Shown piece after piece: positions 1 to 9,370 of a DNA stretch of 64,000 bases. Location: assembly GCF_004799345.1 (NCBI RefSeq), contig NZ_SSMC01000002.1, positions 62,001 through 126,000 on the forward strand, given 5' to 3'. How positions within the stretch are numbered: the first letter of the stretch is position 1; every line of letters begins with the position of its first letter. Source of the DNA: Robertkochia marina. GTDB lineage: Bacteria > Bacteroidota > Bacteroidia > Flavobacteriales > Flavobacteriaceae. A program made the translations under genes and the position numbers. Under the pieces are notes generated by a model. It saw only the letters and a program-made list of their open reading frames with translations, had not been told where the DNA came from and ran no database searches.

Positions 1-2
1 AC

Positions 3-332
3 AGTTCCTCCGGGGTCTATCAAATGGAAATGGATGGAGCCTTGTTCGACATTACGCTTGAAAAACCTTTGGATCTCTTTATCAAGGAGATGGGATTTTC
101 TGTTGGAAAAGGTGCCCTTGTAGATCGTGTAACAGCACCGATGCCGGGACTGTTGCTGGATGTTTATGTAGAAGAAGGGCAGGAGGTAGAGAAGGATGAG
201 CCGCTTTTAGTGCTGGAGGCCATGAAGATGGAAAATGTGATCCTTTCTCCCCGTAAAGGCGTTATTAGCGGAATTATGCAGGAGAAGGGGCAGACTGTAG
301 ATAAAGGAACCGAACTTATTTCATTTGAATAG
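3..332 (+). CDS. Acyl-CoA carboxylase biotin carboxyl carrier subunit (5' end outside window)
   Basis: This is the biotin carrier of an acyl-CoA carboxylase; it shuttles carboxybiotin between the next two gene products. The reading frame is open to the left window edge, and the first ATG at 24 lies inside an already conserved-looking stretch, so the gene is cut by the window rather than starting there. A C-terminal biotinyl domain is visible, with the biotinylated lysine in EAMKMEN and the flanking APMPG turn typical of the fold. The stop TAG is followed one base later by the ATG of the biotin carboxylase gene, so the two are translationally coupled. Family assignment is certain; the acyl substrate is inferred from the neighbours. 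Confidence 0.93.
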   Translation, partial: SSSGVYQMEMDGALFDITLEKPLDLFIKEMGFSVGKGALVDRVTAPMPGLLLDVYVEEGQEVEKDEPLLVLEAMKMENVILSPRKGVISGIMQEKGQTVDKGTELISFE

Positions 333-333
333 T

Positions 334-1776
334 ATGAAGAAAGTATTAGTGGCAAATCGTGGAGAGATCGCTGTAAGGGTGATGCAGAGTGCTCACAAGT
401 TAGGTTTGAGCACGGTTGCTGTTTTTTCTGAAGCAGACCGTGATGCACCTCATGTGTTGTTGGCCGATGAGGCCTTTAATATCGGTGGGCCGGAGTCTTC
501 TTCATCCTACCTCGATATGGATAAGATCATTGGGGTGGCCAAAACTTCGGGAGCAGATGCCATACATCCGGGTTATGGATTTTTAAGTGAGAATGCTGAA
601 TTCGCAAAAAGAGTTACTGATCAAGGGTTGACCTTTGTGGGGCCTTCTCCTCATGCCATCAGGGTCATGGGAAGTAAACTTGAGGCTAAAGCCACGGTTG
701 CAGCTTATGATATACCTATGGTGCCCGGCACCGATGAGGCTATCACAGATGTGAACAAGGCTCTTGATATAGCGGCATCTATCGGTTATCCGATCCTGAT
801 CAAGGCTTCTGCCGGAGGAGGGGGAAAGGGGATGCGCATCGTAGAAGAAGAATCGGCCCTCCAGGCACAAATGGAAAGGGCTATCAGTGAGGCCAAAGCC
901 GCCTTTGGCGACGGGGCTGTTTTTATAGAAAAATATGTTGCCTCACCCCGGCATATCGAAGTGCAGGTACTGGCCGATACACAGGGCAATGTTGTACATT
1001 TATTCGAACGGGAGTGCAGTATTCAAAGACGTCATCAAAAGGTGGTTGAAGAGGCTCCCTCCAGTGTATTATCTCCCGAATTACGGGAAAAGATGGGGCA
1101 GGCGGCCATTCATGTGGCCAAGTCCTGTAATTACGTCGGGGCCGGAACCGTAGAATTCCTGCTGGATGAAAACCACAACTTTTACTTTTTGGAAATGAAT
1201 ACCAGGCTGCAGGTAGAGCATCCGGTAACCGAATTGGTCACGGGAAAAGACCTGGTACGCCTTCAACTGGAGATCGCCATGGGAAAACCGATTCCCTTCA
1301 CCCAGGAAGATCTGCAACTTAAAGGGCATGCGGTAGAACTCAGAGTATATGCAGAAGACCCATTGAATGATTTTCTGCCCAGCACCGGAACCCTTGAGCG
1401 CTATGAGCTTCCTGAAGGTCCCGGCATACGGATAGATAATGGCTTTACCCAGGGCATGAAGGTGCCCATTTACTACGATCCCATGCTTTCAAAGCTCATT
1501 ACCTACGGGCAGGATCGCAGGGAAGCCATCAGCCTGATGTATGAGGCCATTATGGCCTACAAGATTGAGGGGGTATCTACCACCTTGCCTTTCGGTGCTT
1601 TTGTCATGCAACACGATGCCTTTATCAGTGGTGATTTTGATACTCATTTCGTTAAGAAATATTACCGGCCGGAGAATCTGGAAACTGAAGCCCGTGCCAA
1701 AGCAGAACTCGCTGCCATCATGGCCTTGTATGAATATGTGAATAACCGCAATAAAATACGCTTACCTAATCCGTAA
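334..1776 (+). CDS. Biotin carboxylase subunit of acyl-CoA carboxylase
   Basis: ATP-dependent carboxylation of biotin on the carrier protein. The 480-residue protein starts MKKVLVANRGEIAV, the standard N-terminus of the family; I chose ATG 334 over the in-frame TTG at 325, which would overlap the preceding stop. It shows the glycine-rich ATP-grasp loop (GGGGKGMR), the catalytic EMNTRLQVEHPVTE segment and the C-terminal biotin carboxylase domain, at normal full length. It is the middle gene of a carrier / carboxylase / carboxyltransferase operon. The set resembles propionyl-CoA carboxylase operons more than the housekeeping acetyl-CoA enzyme because the transferase is a single PccB-type chain. 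Confidence 0.95.
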   Translation: MKKVLVANRGEIAVRVMQSAHKLGLSTVAVFSEADRDAPHVLLADEAFNIGGPESSSSYLDMDKIIGVAKTSGADAIHPGYGFLSENAEFAKRVTDQGLTFVGPSPHAIRVMGSKLEAKATVAAYDIPMVPGTDEAITDVNKALDIAASIGYPILIKASAGGGGKGMRIVEEESALQAQMERAISEAKAAFGDGAVFIEKYVASPRHIEVQVLADTQGNVVHLFERECSIQRRHQKVVEEAPSSVLSPELREKMGQAAIHVAKSCNYVGAGTVEFLLDENHNFYFLEMNTRLQVEHPVTELVTGKDLVRLQLEIAMGKPIPFTQEDLQLKGHAVELRVYAEDPLNDFLPSTGTLERYELPEGPGIRIDNGFTQGMKVPIYYDPMLSKLITYGQDRREAISLMYEAIMAYKIEGVSTTLPFGAFVMQHDAFISGDFDTHFVKKYYRPENLETEARAKAELAAIMALYEYVNNRNKIRLPNP

Positions 1777-1779
1777 CCT

Positions 1780-3321
1780 ATGAAGGAAAAAATTGAGGAC
1801 CTGAAACGTAAACTTGAACAGGCAAAACTGGGAGGGGGAGAGAAACGCATCGAACGCCAGCACAGTAAAAAGAAGCTTACCGCCCGGGAGAGGATCTCTT
1901 ATTTATTAGATGAAGGTTCCTTTGAAGAAATGGGCGCTTTGGTAACCCACCGGGCAACTGATTTCGGCATGCAGGACGAGATGTATTATGGCGATGGGGT
2001 GGTAACCGGTTACGGAACCATAAATGGCAGGCCGGTTTGCATCTTTGCCCAGGACTTTACGGTCTTCGGTGGAGCCCTCTCTGAGACCCATGCCGAAAAG
2101 ATCTGTAAGGTGATGGATATGGCGGTTCGAACCGGAACGCCTATGATAGGACTCAACGACAGTGGCGGTGCCCGTATTCAGGAGGGTGTTAGCTCTCTTG
2201 GTGGATATGCAGATATTTTTCACCGTAATGTAAGTGCGTCAGGGGTCATCCCACAAATATCGGCGATCATGGGCCCCTGTGCAGGCGGAGCAGTATATTC
2301 TCCCGCTATGACCGACTTTACCATGATGGTGGAAGATTCCAGCTATATGTTCGTTACGGGGCCTAACGTGGTTAAAACAGTTACCAATGAGAGTGTAACT
2401 GCAGAAGAATTAGGTGGGGCAAAAACCCATGCTTCAAAATCAGGAGTGGCCCATTTTACCGCTCTGAACGACGTTGATTGCCTGGAACAACTGAAAACGC
2501 TGCTGTCTTACCTTCCTCAGAACAATACCGCTCCGCCCGAAAAACTTCCTTTCCAACCGGGGACAGAATACAGGGAAGAACTCATGGAAATTATCCCGGA
2601 ACACCCTAACCAGCCTTATGATATGCATCAGGTGATCAATGGGGTTATAGACAAGGACAGCTTCTTTGAGGTTCATAAAGATTTTGCTCCTAACATTATT
2701 GTAGGCTTTGCCAGGCTTGGCGGACGGAGTATTGGCATCGTGGCCAATCAACCCATGCATCTTGCGGGAGTACTTGATGTGAACAGTTCACTGAAAGCGG
2801 CACGTTTTACCAGGTTCTGTGATTGTTTTAATATTCCATTACTTGTCTTGGTGGATGTACCCGGCTTTTTGCCCGGAACTGACCAGGAGTGGAATGGTAT
2901 CATTGTTCATGGAGCAAAACTCTTATACGCCCTTAGTGAAGCTACAGTGCCTAAGGTAACAGTGATCACCCGTAAGGCCTATGGTGGTGCCTATGACGTG
3001 ATGAATTCTAAACATATCGGTGCAGATCTCAATTTTGCCTGGCCATCTGCAGAAATAGCAGTGATGGGAGCTAAGGGAGCCAGTGAGATCATCTTTAAAA
3101 AGGAGATCAAAGCTGCAGAGGATGCCGAAGCTAAATTGGCCGAGAAAGAAAAAGAATATGCCGAAAAGTTTGCCAACCCATACAAGGCCGCCCGAAGAGG
3201 GTTCATTGATGAAGTGATCGAACCCCGCGAAACCAGAAGAAAACTGTTGAAGGGATTCAGCATGCTGGAGGCCAAAAAAGTGGTCTTACCTCAACGAAAA
3301 CACGGGAACATACCCCTCTAA
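1780..3321 (+). CDS. Acyl-CoA carboxylase carboxyltransferase subunit (PccB-type)
   Basis: This 513-residue protein transfers the carboxyl group from carboxybiotin to an acyl-CoA, most likely propionyl-CoA, giving methylmalonyl-CoA. The two crotonase-like halves of the family are present: the N-terminal half with [12 protein letters not shown] and [13 protein letters not shown], the C-terminal half with DVPGFLPG and [13 protein letters not shown]. The start [15 protein letters not shown] lies three bases after the biotin carboxylase stop, so it is in the same operon. A strong hairpin terminator follows the stop. Propionyl specificity is an inference from family resemblance and operon layout, not from a diagnostic residue I could verify. 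Confidence 0.94.
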   Translation: MKEKIEDLKRKLEQAKLGGGEKRIERQHSKKKLTARERISYLLDEGSFEEMGALVTHRATDFGMQDEMYYGDGVVTGYGTINGRPVCIFAQDFTVFGGALSETHAEKICKVMDMAVRTGTPMIGLNDSGGARIQEGVSSLGGYADIFHRNVSASGVIPQISAIMGPCAGGAVYSPAMTDFTMMVEDSSYMFVTGPNVVKTVTNESVTAEELGGAKTHASKSGVAHFTALNDVDCLEQLKTLLSYLPQNNTAPPEKLPFQPGTEYREELMEIIPEHPNQPYDMHQVINGVIDKDSFFEVHKDFAPNIIVGFARLGGRSIGIVANQPMHLAGVLDVNSSLKAARFTRFCDCFNIPLLVLVDVPGFLPGTDQEWNGIIVHGAKLLYALSEATVPKVTVITRKAYGGAYDVMNSKHIGADLNFAWPSAEIAVMGAKGASEIIFKKEIKAAEDAEAKLAEKEKEYAEKFANPYKAARRGFIDEVIEPRETRRKLLKGFSMLEAKKVVLPQRKHGNIPL

Positions 3322-3323
3322 AA

Positions 3324-3357
3324 TAAAAAAGGTCCGGTAGTTTCCGGACCTTTTTTA
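3324..3357. terminator. Bidirectional intrinsic terminator
   Basis: A 7 bp perfect stem GGTCCGG/CCGGACC (3331-3337 and 3344-3350) is flanked by an A-run on the left and a T-run on the right, so it can end transcription from both sides. It sits between the carboxylase operon on the plus strand and the converging SodC gene. Confidence 0.85.
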
Positions 3358-3375
3358 TTTTATGGTTTTTAATCA

Positions 3376-3972
3376 TTATTCGATCACGCCCCCGCAACTT
3401 ACACGGGCTCCTGCAGCACCACTGGGCTGAGAGGTGAAATCATCAGTACCCTGGTGAACGATCACGGCCTTACCAAGAATATCTTTCTTCTCATCGCCGC
3501 ATCCGATACACCACTGGTCTGTACTAAAGGTTATGGCTCCCTTCCCGCTATCATCGGCAGTAAAGTTACCAATATCTCCCAGGTGATACCCATCGGCATC
3601 GCCCCATTGTCCGTGTTTGGTAAATGTCGGATTCCAGTGCCCTCCCGTTGAGGTAGCATCGTCTGCAGAGCAATCGGCTTCCTCGTGAAGGTGGATCGCA
3701 TGTTCTCCCGCCTCAAGGCCATCAAAAACTGCGGTCATGGTTACAGTGCCGTTCTCTTCCTTAAAAACGACCTCTCCCTTTACTTCACTACCACTTTTCG
3801 AGGCCATGGTTACCGTTACTTCCTTTGCTGCCGCTACTTCAGGCTCGGCCTTCATTTCTGTAGCCGGGGCAGCTTCTTCAGCTGCTTCCTTTTTTTCATT
3901 ACCCTTACAGGCTGTTGCCAGGGTAAAAGCAGCCAGTGCAATTATTCCTAAACCTTTTTTAATGTTGGTCAT
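3376..3972 (-). CDS. sodC: Cu-Zn superoxide dismutase family lipoprotein
   Basis: Dismutes superoxide in the cell envelope. The 198-residue precursor has a lipoprotein signal with lipobox LATAC, an Ala/Glu-rich linker to about residue 50, then the SOD fold. Copper and zinc ligand regions are visible: HLHEEADCS, GGHWNP, HGQWGDADGYHLGD and VIVHQGTDDF, with the family-typical GAAGARVSCGGVI ending that supplies the disulfide cysteine. Cysteine anchoring suggests an inner- or outer-membrane-tethered periplasmic enzyme. It converges with the carboxylase operon, sharing the terminator between them. All metal-binding histidine motifs appear intact. Confidence 0.93.
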   Translation of the reverse strand: MTNIKKGLGIIALAAFTLATACKGNEKKEAAEEAAPATEMKAEPEVAAAKEVTVTMASKSGSEVKGEVVFKEENGTVTMTAVFDGLEAGEHAIHLHEEADCSADDATSTGGHWNPTFTKHGQWGDADGYHLGDIGNFTADDSGKGAITFSTDQWCIGCGDEKKDILGKAVIVHQGTDDFTSQPSGAAGARVSCGGVIE

Positions 3973-4032
3973 GTTAACATTGATTTTATGAGTGAAGATC
4001 TAAGATAATAAGATAAGAACTCCCGTACAAGA

Positions 4033-5250
4033 TTATAGTTTATGGATATCGGTTTTGATCCGGTTTTCAGACAAAAGTGTTTTATGAACCGGACATTTGT
4101 CTGCAATCTCGAGAAGTTTTTTCTCTTGGGTTTCGTCTATGTTTCCTGAAATATGAATCTCGCGTTCAAACAGATCAATCCTTGCTTTAGGGTCTTGAGG
4201 GGTTTCACAATCTTCCTTATGTACCCTGCTATGGGTTACATAAACATTGATAAGATGTACCGGCCAGTCTTTTCTTCCAAGGTACATATTCAGGGTCATG
4301 GCTGTGCAACTTGCCAAAGAAGCGGCCAGAAGATCATAAGGGGTAGGCCCCAGATTTGCTCCTCCGTATGATTCGGGCTCATCGGCGATCAGATAAGAAG
4401 GGCCAACGATCATTTGAGTGGTAAACTTATCGGAGGTATCAATGCTTGCCATGACCTGGTGTGGTCCTGAATTTTCAGGCTTTGATTGATGGGGTATATA
4501 GCGTTTTGCCCAGCTTCCTATCAGGTCACCGGCGTATAGGGAGTCTTGTGTATCAGAGAGCAGGTGATCAGCCCCATCCAGGGAGACAAAACTTTTAGGG
4601 TGGTGTGCGGCCTCATATAGTTTTCGTGCATTGGCGATCTCAACGATCCGATCCTGGGGAGAATGCATGATGAGTAGCGGACGTCTGAAGCCTTTACTTG
4701 CTTCCTTGTCGGATACCTGTTCAAGGTCTTCCAGAAACTGATCTCTGATGATGAAATCTCTTCCACCTATATTGATCTGTGCACTGCCTTTTTCTTTGAT
4801 CCTGTCGATTCCCTCCTTCAAAAGATGGGTTACGTGGCTTGGATGAGAAGGTGCTCCGATGGTCACCACCGCCTTCACCGAATCTAATGCCCGTGCCGCG
4901 AGCAGCACTGCAGCACCACCAAGAGAATGACCTATAAGCAGGGTAGGCGACTTGAACCTTTGCTCCAGCATGGCTGCAGCATCGAGGAGGTCGTTGATAT
5001 TTCCTGAGAAATTGGTGTTAGAGAAATCTCCTTCACTGTTTCCCAATCCGGTAAAATCAAACCGCAGTACAGCGAAGCCCCTGGAGGTTAAACCCCGACT
5101 GATATTTTTGACTGCCGGGAAATTCTTGCTGCAGGTAAAGCAGTGAGCAAAGAGTGCGTATCCATGGGGTTTGCCGTTCAGGGGAATATCGATGCGGCCG
5201 GAGAGCTCATGGCCTTCACGGTTTTTAAAGCGAATTGTATCTGTATTCAT
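4033..5250 (-). CDS. Bifunctional alpha/beta hydrolase-OsmC family protein
   Basis: A 405-residue fusion of two domains. Residues about 1-245 form an alpha/beta hydrolase with the nucleophile elbow GHSLGG (Ser109), an acid in HSPQD (Asp200) and a histidine in GADHL (His229), consistent with a complete triad. Residues about 265-405 form an OsmC/Ohr-type domain with a conserved cysteine in SCTAMTL and a second in CPVHKTL, the pair used for peroxide reduction in that family. No signal peptide is seen, so it is likely cytosolic. The fusion is a recognised bacterial architecture; the hydrolase substrate is unknown. It lies 8 bases downstream of the DUF2490 gene on the same strand and is probably co-transcribed. 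Confidence 0.9.
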   Translation of the reverse strand: MNTDTIRFKNREGHELSGRIDIPLNGKPHGYALFAHCFTCSKNFPAVKNISRGLTSRGFAVLRFDFTGLGNSEGDFSNTNFSGNINDLLDAAAMLEQRFKSPTLLIGHSLGGAAVLLAARALDSVKAVVTIGAPSHPSHVTHLLKEGIDRIKEKGSAQINIGGRDFIIRDQFLEDLEQVSDKEASKGFRRPLLIMHSPQDRIVEIANARKLYEAAHHPKSFVSLDGADHLLSDTQDSLYAGDLIGSWAKRYIPHQSKPENSGPHQVMASIDTSDKFTTQMIVGPSYLIADEPESYGGANLGPTPYDLLAASLASCTAMTLNMYLGRKDWPVHLINVYVTHSRVHKEDCETPQDPKARIDLFEREIHISGNIDETQEKKLLEIADKCPVHKTLLSENRIKTDIHKL

Positions 5251-5258
5251 ACTTTCAT

Positions 5259-5954
5259 TTATTGAACAGATCTCTTTGAAAGATCCGGATTATAAAAGAT
5301 GGCCAACTGCAGGCGGTCGTAGTTGCTGCCTGTAAAATGATTCTTCAGGTATCCTGCCTGAAAACTGAGTTCGGAATTTAACTTATAACCAAGGGCGCCG
5401 TACAAGCGATTCTGACCAAAAAGGGGTTCCTGTAAGTTAATGAATATTTCATCGTAAACATTCAGGAACCATTGCCCGGGTAAGGGGTAGGTTACCTGTA
5501 ATCTATATCGGGCCCGGTGTTGGGTGTCTTGAGTCTCATAGTGCTGAAGAAATCGTTGCTCCAGGCGATAGCGGTGTTCGAAAGCAAATTTCCCAACATT
5601 ATTTTTCAGGATAAACTGTTGAAAGACACGGTGCTCATTGGCTTTCTTTTCGCCTGTAAACTCTTCAAACTCTGTGTCGGTATCAATATAGGCGTAGCCC
5701 AGGGTTGCCATGGCATTTTCTGCAATATGATAATTCACTCCGGTTCGAAGCAACATCTGGTTAAAATTTCCGGTCGTTTGGTAGTAACGAAATTGGGCCT
5801 CCGTATGCAGGCTCCATTGTTCTGAAAGCTTGTTTGTTCCAAAATACATATACCAGGCGCCGAGTTCATTTTCGCCTGTGTTCTGTGCCATTACGGGTAT
5901 ACTATTCCATGCGCAAAATATGGTGAAGAGTAAGTAAAAGAATCGGTTCGTCAT
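5259..5954 (-). CDS. DUF2490 family outer-membrane-type protein
   Basis: A 231-residue exported protein with an N-terminal signal peptide (cleavage probably after MAQ) and an alternating aromatic/polar beta pattern through the C-terminus, matching the small DUF2490 family common in Bacteroidota. It is expected to be an outer-membrane beta-barrel; its role is not known. Typical elements visible are the GAWYMYFG start of the mature domain and the HRYRLEQRF strand. It is the upstream partner of the hydrolase-OsmC gene, 8 bp away. Confidence 0.82.
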   Translation of the reverse strand: MTNRFFYLLFTIFCAWNSIPVMAQNTGENELGAWYMYFGTNKLSEQWSLHTEAQFRYYQTTGNFNQMLLRTGVNYHIAENAMATLGYAYIDTDTEFEEFTGEKKANEHRVFQQFILKNNVGKFAFEHRYRLEQRFLQHYETQDTQHRARYRLQVTYPLPGQWFLNVYDEIFINLQEPLFGQNRLYGALGYKLNSELSFQAGYLKNHFTGSNYDRLQLAIFYNPDLSKRSVQ

Positions 5955-5973
5955 ATGTAGTGAAGTTAGGAAT

Positions 5974-6016
5974 AAAAAAATCCTGCCTGTATTGAAGGCA
6001 ATGCAGGCAGGATTAA
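5974..6016 (-). terminator. Intrinsic terminator downstream of the 6074-9277 gene
   Basis: A 10 bp perfect stem (5980-5989 ATCCTGCCTG with 6004-6013 CAGGCAGGAT) has a 14-base loop. Read on the minus strand it is followed by a run of seven T, as expected for termination of the large propeller gene to its right. Confidence 0.8.
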
Positions 6017-6073
6017 AATTATAACAGTTTAAGGAGACCGTGATAGGATTACAGAGTCTCTTAATGACTGATC

Positions 6074-9000
6074 TTACTTATCGATAGAAAAACTTTTGGT
6101 TTCCTCAAAACGTTCGATCTCCAGGGCCTCCATTTGCTCGCGGTAACCGGGCCAATCGTTCTTATAGAAGGCGTTGGTTTTCTCAACGACCCCATTAAGG
6201 GCTTCTTTGGCCTGTTCCATCAATCGGGTCTCAGTTGCTGTAATACCCGATTTTCTGCTGGCTACATATCCATAGGCAGACGAAAGTCGTGAACTTACTG
6301 TTGGATCAGAGCTGCGGGTAATTCCCTGACGCTCGTCTTCTTCACCAAACATTTCATCCAGGATGCTGTCGATTTTCTTGATAATGGCTTCAGATGCTTC
6401 GATCTCTTCTTTATAGGTCTTTTTATCTTTCTTCTTGAGTTCCTTTTTGAAATCATCGGCTGTTTTACGACTCTCCAGCAACTGCTTACTCACATCGGCA
6501 GCCAGCTGATTCCATTGCTGAATTTCTTTTCCGGTATTGTAAACCTCTTCCAGGTCTTCCATGCGGTAATCAAGACGCGGATCTGTTTTTACCTCTATAC
6601 TACTTTCAGTAGTCTGATCGCCATAGGTGAGTTTAAGGCCATAGGTTCCCGGCAGCACCTCCATTCCTCCCGGTTCTCTTTTCGATTCACGAAGCCTTCT
6701 GGACGGACGTTCGGCTCCTTTTTCTTCAAGCCCCCAATACATACGGTGAATACCTTTCTCTTTGGGCGCTTTCATTTTCAGGGTTCTGATCAGCTTTTCT
6801 CCTTTAAAGATCTCCAGCTTCAGGCTATCCCACTTCACTTCTTTTTCTGAACCATTTTCAGAGGCTTCTTCCTTTTCGTTTTCTTTCTCCTCTTTCATTT
6901 TCTCAATAGGGTCAATGAAATAAGAGATCATAGCTCCACTTCGTTTGTTTTCTCCGGCAAACATTGCATCGGCCCCGAAACGGCTTCCTGTAGGCTGCTG
7001 GTAGGCTGCATTGTAGGCTGCTGCCGGTTCAAAGATCTTGATCTTTTCAGAGAGCACGTTTTTGTTGGCTGCAATGGCACGCAGGGGTCTGATATCATCA
7101 AGTACCCAGGCAGCTCTACCAAAAGTACCGATCACCAGGTCGCCTTCGCGTTCCTGAATAGCCAGGTCTTTTGTAGATACCGTAGGGAATCCTTCAGTCC
7201 ACTTTTGCCATTTCTCACCGGCATCAAGAGACAGGTAAAGTCCGTCATCGGTACCCAGGAACATCAGTCTGGGTTCAACAGGATCTTCAATGATAGATAA
7301 GGCGTAGCTTTTCACGTCGTTCTCATCTACGATACGCTCCCATTTCTTTCCGTAATTGGTGGTGCGGTAGGCGTAAGGAGTATAATTAAACCTGCGGTAA
7401 TCATTTGCTACCAATAAGGCTTCTCCCTTGTTCTTTTTTGAAGCTTTGATCTGAACGATCCAGCTTCCCTCAGGCAGTCCTTTGATGTTTTTGGTAACAT
7501 CGGTCCAGTCCTGTCCACCATTAGTGGTGTAATGCACTTTTCCGTCATCGGTTCCTACCCAAAGCATATCTTTCTCAACCGGCGAAGGCTCGATAACCAG
7601 GATGGTGGTGTAATTTTCTGCTCCTGTTGCATCCAGGGTAAGTCCGCCGCTTTCATCCTGTTTTTGTTTTTCAGGATCATTGGTGGTCAGGTCGGGAGAG
7701 ATCACTTCCCAGGTGAGTCCCTTATCGGTACTCTTGTGAACAAACTGGCTTCCGAAATATACGGTCGACTCATCAAAAGGATCTTGCCCGATGGCAGAGT
7801 TCCAGTTAAAGCGCAGCTTTACTTCCGGATCCGGATGGGTAGGACGAACACTGTAGTTATTCCCGGTTTCTGCATCATATCTTGATACATATCCCTGCTG
7901 GCTCATGGCATATCCGAACCGCGGATCTTTCTGATCAGGAACTACATCAAAACCATCTCCAAAGGCGATCTCCTGCCAGTAGGAGCTTCTGATACCCTGG
8001 GCACGCCATACATAGGCAGGGCCTTTCCAGGAACCATTGTCCTGCATTCCTCCGTAAACATTGTAAGGATAGTCGTTATCCGTACTGATATGATAAAACT
8101 GTGCCACCGGAATGTTCCCGATAAATCTCCAGGTTTTACCTCCGTCGCGGGTAATATTTAAACCTCCGTCATTTCCATCCATCATAAAACTTCCGTCTTC
8201 AGGATGTATCCACCATGCGTGGTGATCGGGGTGTACCCCATGATCAGAACCATAGGCATCCATCAGCTGATCGAAGTTCTTACCTCCGTCTTCAGAAACA
8301 TTAACATAGGTGAAAATAGAATATACCCTGTTTTCATTTTCAGGGTCTACTGCAAGGTCAGAATAATAGAACGGACGGTTTCCGATATCTGATTTGTCGT
8401 TGATCTTTTTCCAGTTAAATCCGCCGTCTGTACTCTTGTAGAGGGCGTTCTTTTTTGACTCCACAAGGGCATAAACGATATTAGGCTTGTTCCTGGCAAT
8501 AGCCAACCCGATTCGCCCGAGGTTTCCTTTAGGCAAACCGTCTTCATGGGTGATCTCTTTCCAGGTGTTACCGCCATCGTGGGTCATATAAAGGCCGCTG
8601 CCTTCACCTCCTGATTTAAAGAACCAGGGGTCACGCTTATGCTCCCACATAGCCGCGATCAGTTTGTTAGGATTGGAAGGATCCATGACCAGGTCTGCTG
8701 CTCCTGTTTTGTTGTTTACAAAAAGGACCTTTTCCCAGGACTTTCCTCCATCGGTGGTTTTGAAGATCCCTCTTTCAGGGTGTTCCCCCCATGGAGATCC
8801 GATCGCTGCCACGTATACGGTGTTTGGGTTCTCCGGATCAATGACAACCCGGTGAATATGACGGGTTTGTTCAAGTCCCATATTGGTCCAGCTTTTTCCT
8901 CCGTCAAGCGATTTGTAAATTCCGTACCCTCCGTTAAGACTGTTTCTGGGGTTTCCTTCTCCGGTACCTACCCAGATCACCGATGGATTGGATTGCTGAA

Positions 9001-9277
9001 TGGCTACAGCACCCACAGATGCGGTAACCTCTTTGTCGAATACGGGCTCCCATTTGATACCTCCGGAGGTTGATTTCCACAACCCTCCGGAAGCGGTTCC
9101 GACATACATGACATCAGGGTCATCAGTTACCACATCAATAGCAGTAACCCGACCACTCATTCCTCCCGGACCGATATTTCTGGGAGTCATGTCCTGAACA
9201 AGATCCATGCTGAAATCCTGTGCGAAAGACAGGAATGACACCAAAACGGCCATCCCGGTAGTAAAGATTTTTCTCAT
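6074..9277 (-). CDS. Secreted sortilin/BNR-type beta-propeller protein (1067 aa)
   Basis: A large exported protein with a clear signal peptide (mature after SFAQ). From about residue 30 to 740 it carries many repeats of the BNR/VPS10-propeller type, recognisable as S-x-D-G-G-x-x-W units such as SLDGGKSW, TTDGGKSW, THDGGNTW and STDGGFNW. The C-terminal 300 residues are a beta domain followed by a charged, Lys/Glu-rich helical segment (about 800-1067). Annotated in databases as glycosyl hydrolase or VPS10-domain proteins, these rarely have a proven reaction; binding or peptidase-associated roles are possible. A homologue of similar layout lies at 47402-50404. It has its own terminator and stands next to the M1 peptidase gene on the same strand. 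Confidence 0.85.
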   Translation of the reverse strand: MRKIFTTGMAVLVSFLSFAQDFSMDLVQDMTPRNIGPGGMSGRVTAIDVVTDDPDVMYVGTASGGLWKSTSGGIKWEPVFDKEVTASVGAVAIQQSNPSVIWVGTGEGNPRNSLNGGYGIYKSLDGGKSWTNMGLEQTRHIHRVVIDPENPNTVYVAAIGSPWGEHPERGIFKTTDGGKSWEKVLFVNNKTGAADLVMDPSNPNKLIAAMWEHKRDPWFFKSGGEGSGLYMTHDGGNTWKEITHEDGLPKGNLGRIGLAIARNKPNIVYALVESKKNALYKSTDGGFNWKKINDKSDIGNRPFYYSDLAVDPENENRVYSIFTYVNVSEDGGKNFDQLMDAYGSDHGVHPDHHAWWIHPEDGSFMMDGNDGGLNITRDGGKTWRFIGNIPVAQFYHISTDNDYPYNVYGGMQDNGSWKGPAYVWRAQGIRSSYWQEIAFGDGFDVVPDQKDPRFGYAMSQQGYVSRYDAETGNNYSVRPTHPDPEVKLRFNWNSAIGQDPFDESTVYFGSQFVHKSTDKGLTWEVISPDLTTNDPEKQKQDESGGLTLDATGAENYTTILVIEPSPVEKDMLWVGTDDGKVHYTTNGGQDWTDVTKNIKGLPEGSWIVQIKASKKNKGEALLVANDYRRFNYTPYAYRTTNYGKKWERIVDENDVKSYALSIIEDPVEPRLMFLGTDDGLYLSLDAGEKWQKWTEGFPTVSTKDLAIQEREGDLVIGTFGRAAWVLDDIRPLRAIAANKNVLSEKIKIFEPAAAYNAAYQQPTGSRFGADAMFAGENKRSGAMISYFIDPIEKMKEEKENEKEEASENGSEKEVKWDSLKLEIFKGEKLIRTLKMKAPKEKGIHRMYWGLEEKGAERPSRRLRESKREPGGMEVLPGTYGLKLTYGDQTTESSIEVKTDPRLDYRMEDLEEVYNTGKEIQQWNQLAADVSKQLLESRKTADDFKKELKKKDKKTYKEEIEASEAIIKKIDSILDEMFGEEDERQGITRSSDPTVSSRLSSAYGYVASRKSGITATETRLMEQAKEALNGVVEKTNAFYKNDWPGYREQMEALEIERFEETKSFSIDK

Positions 9278-9370
9278 ATAGTTAGCTTCGTTAGTTTATA
9301 CGAAGCGCTAAAATAAAGGAAAACCCCTGCAGGAAATCTTAAAGAGCTGTTAAGTAATAGCCGCTGTTCG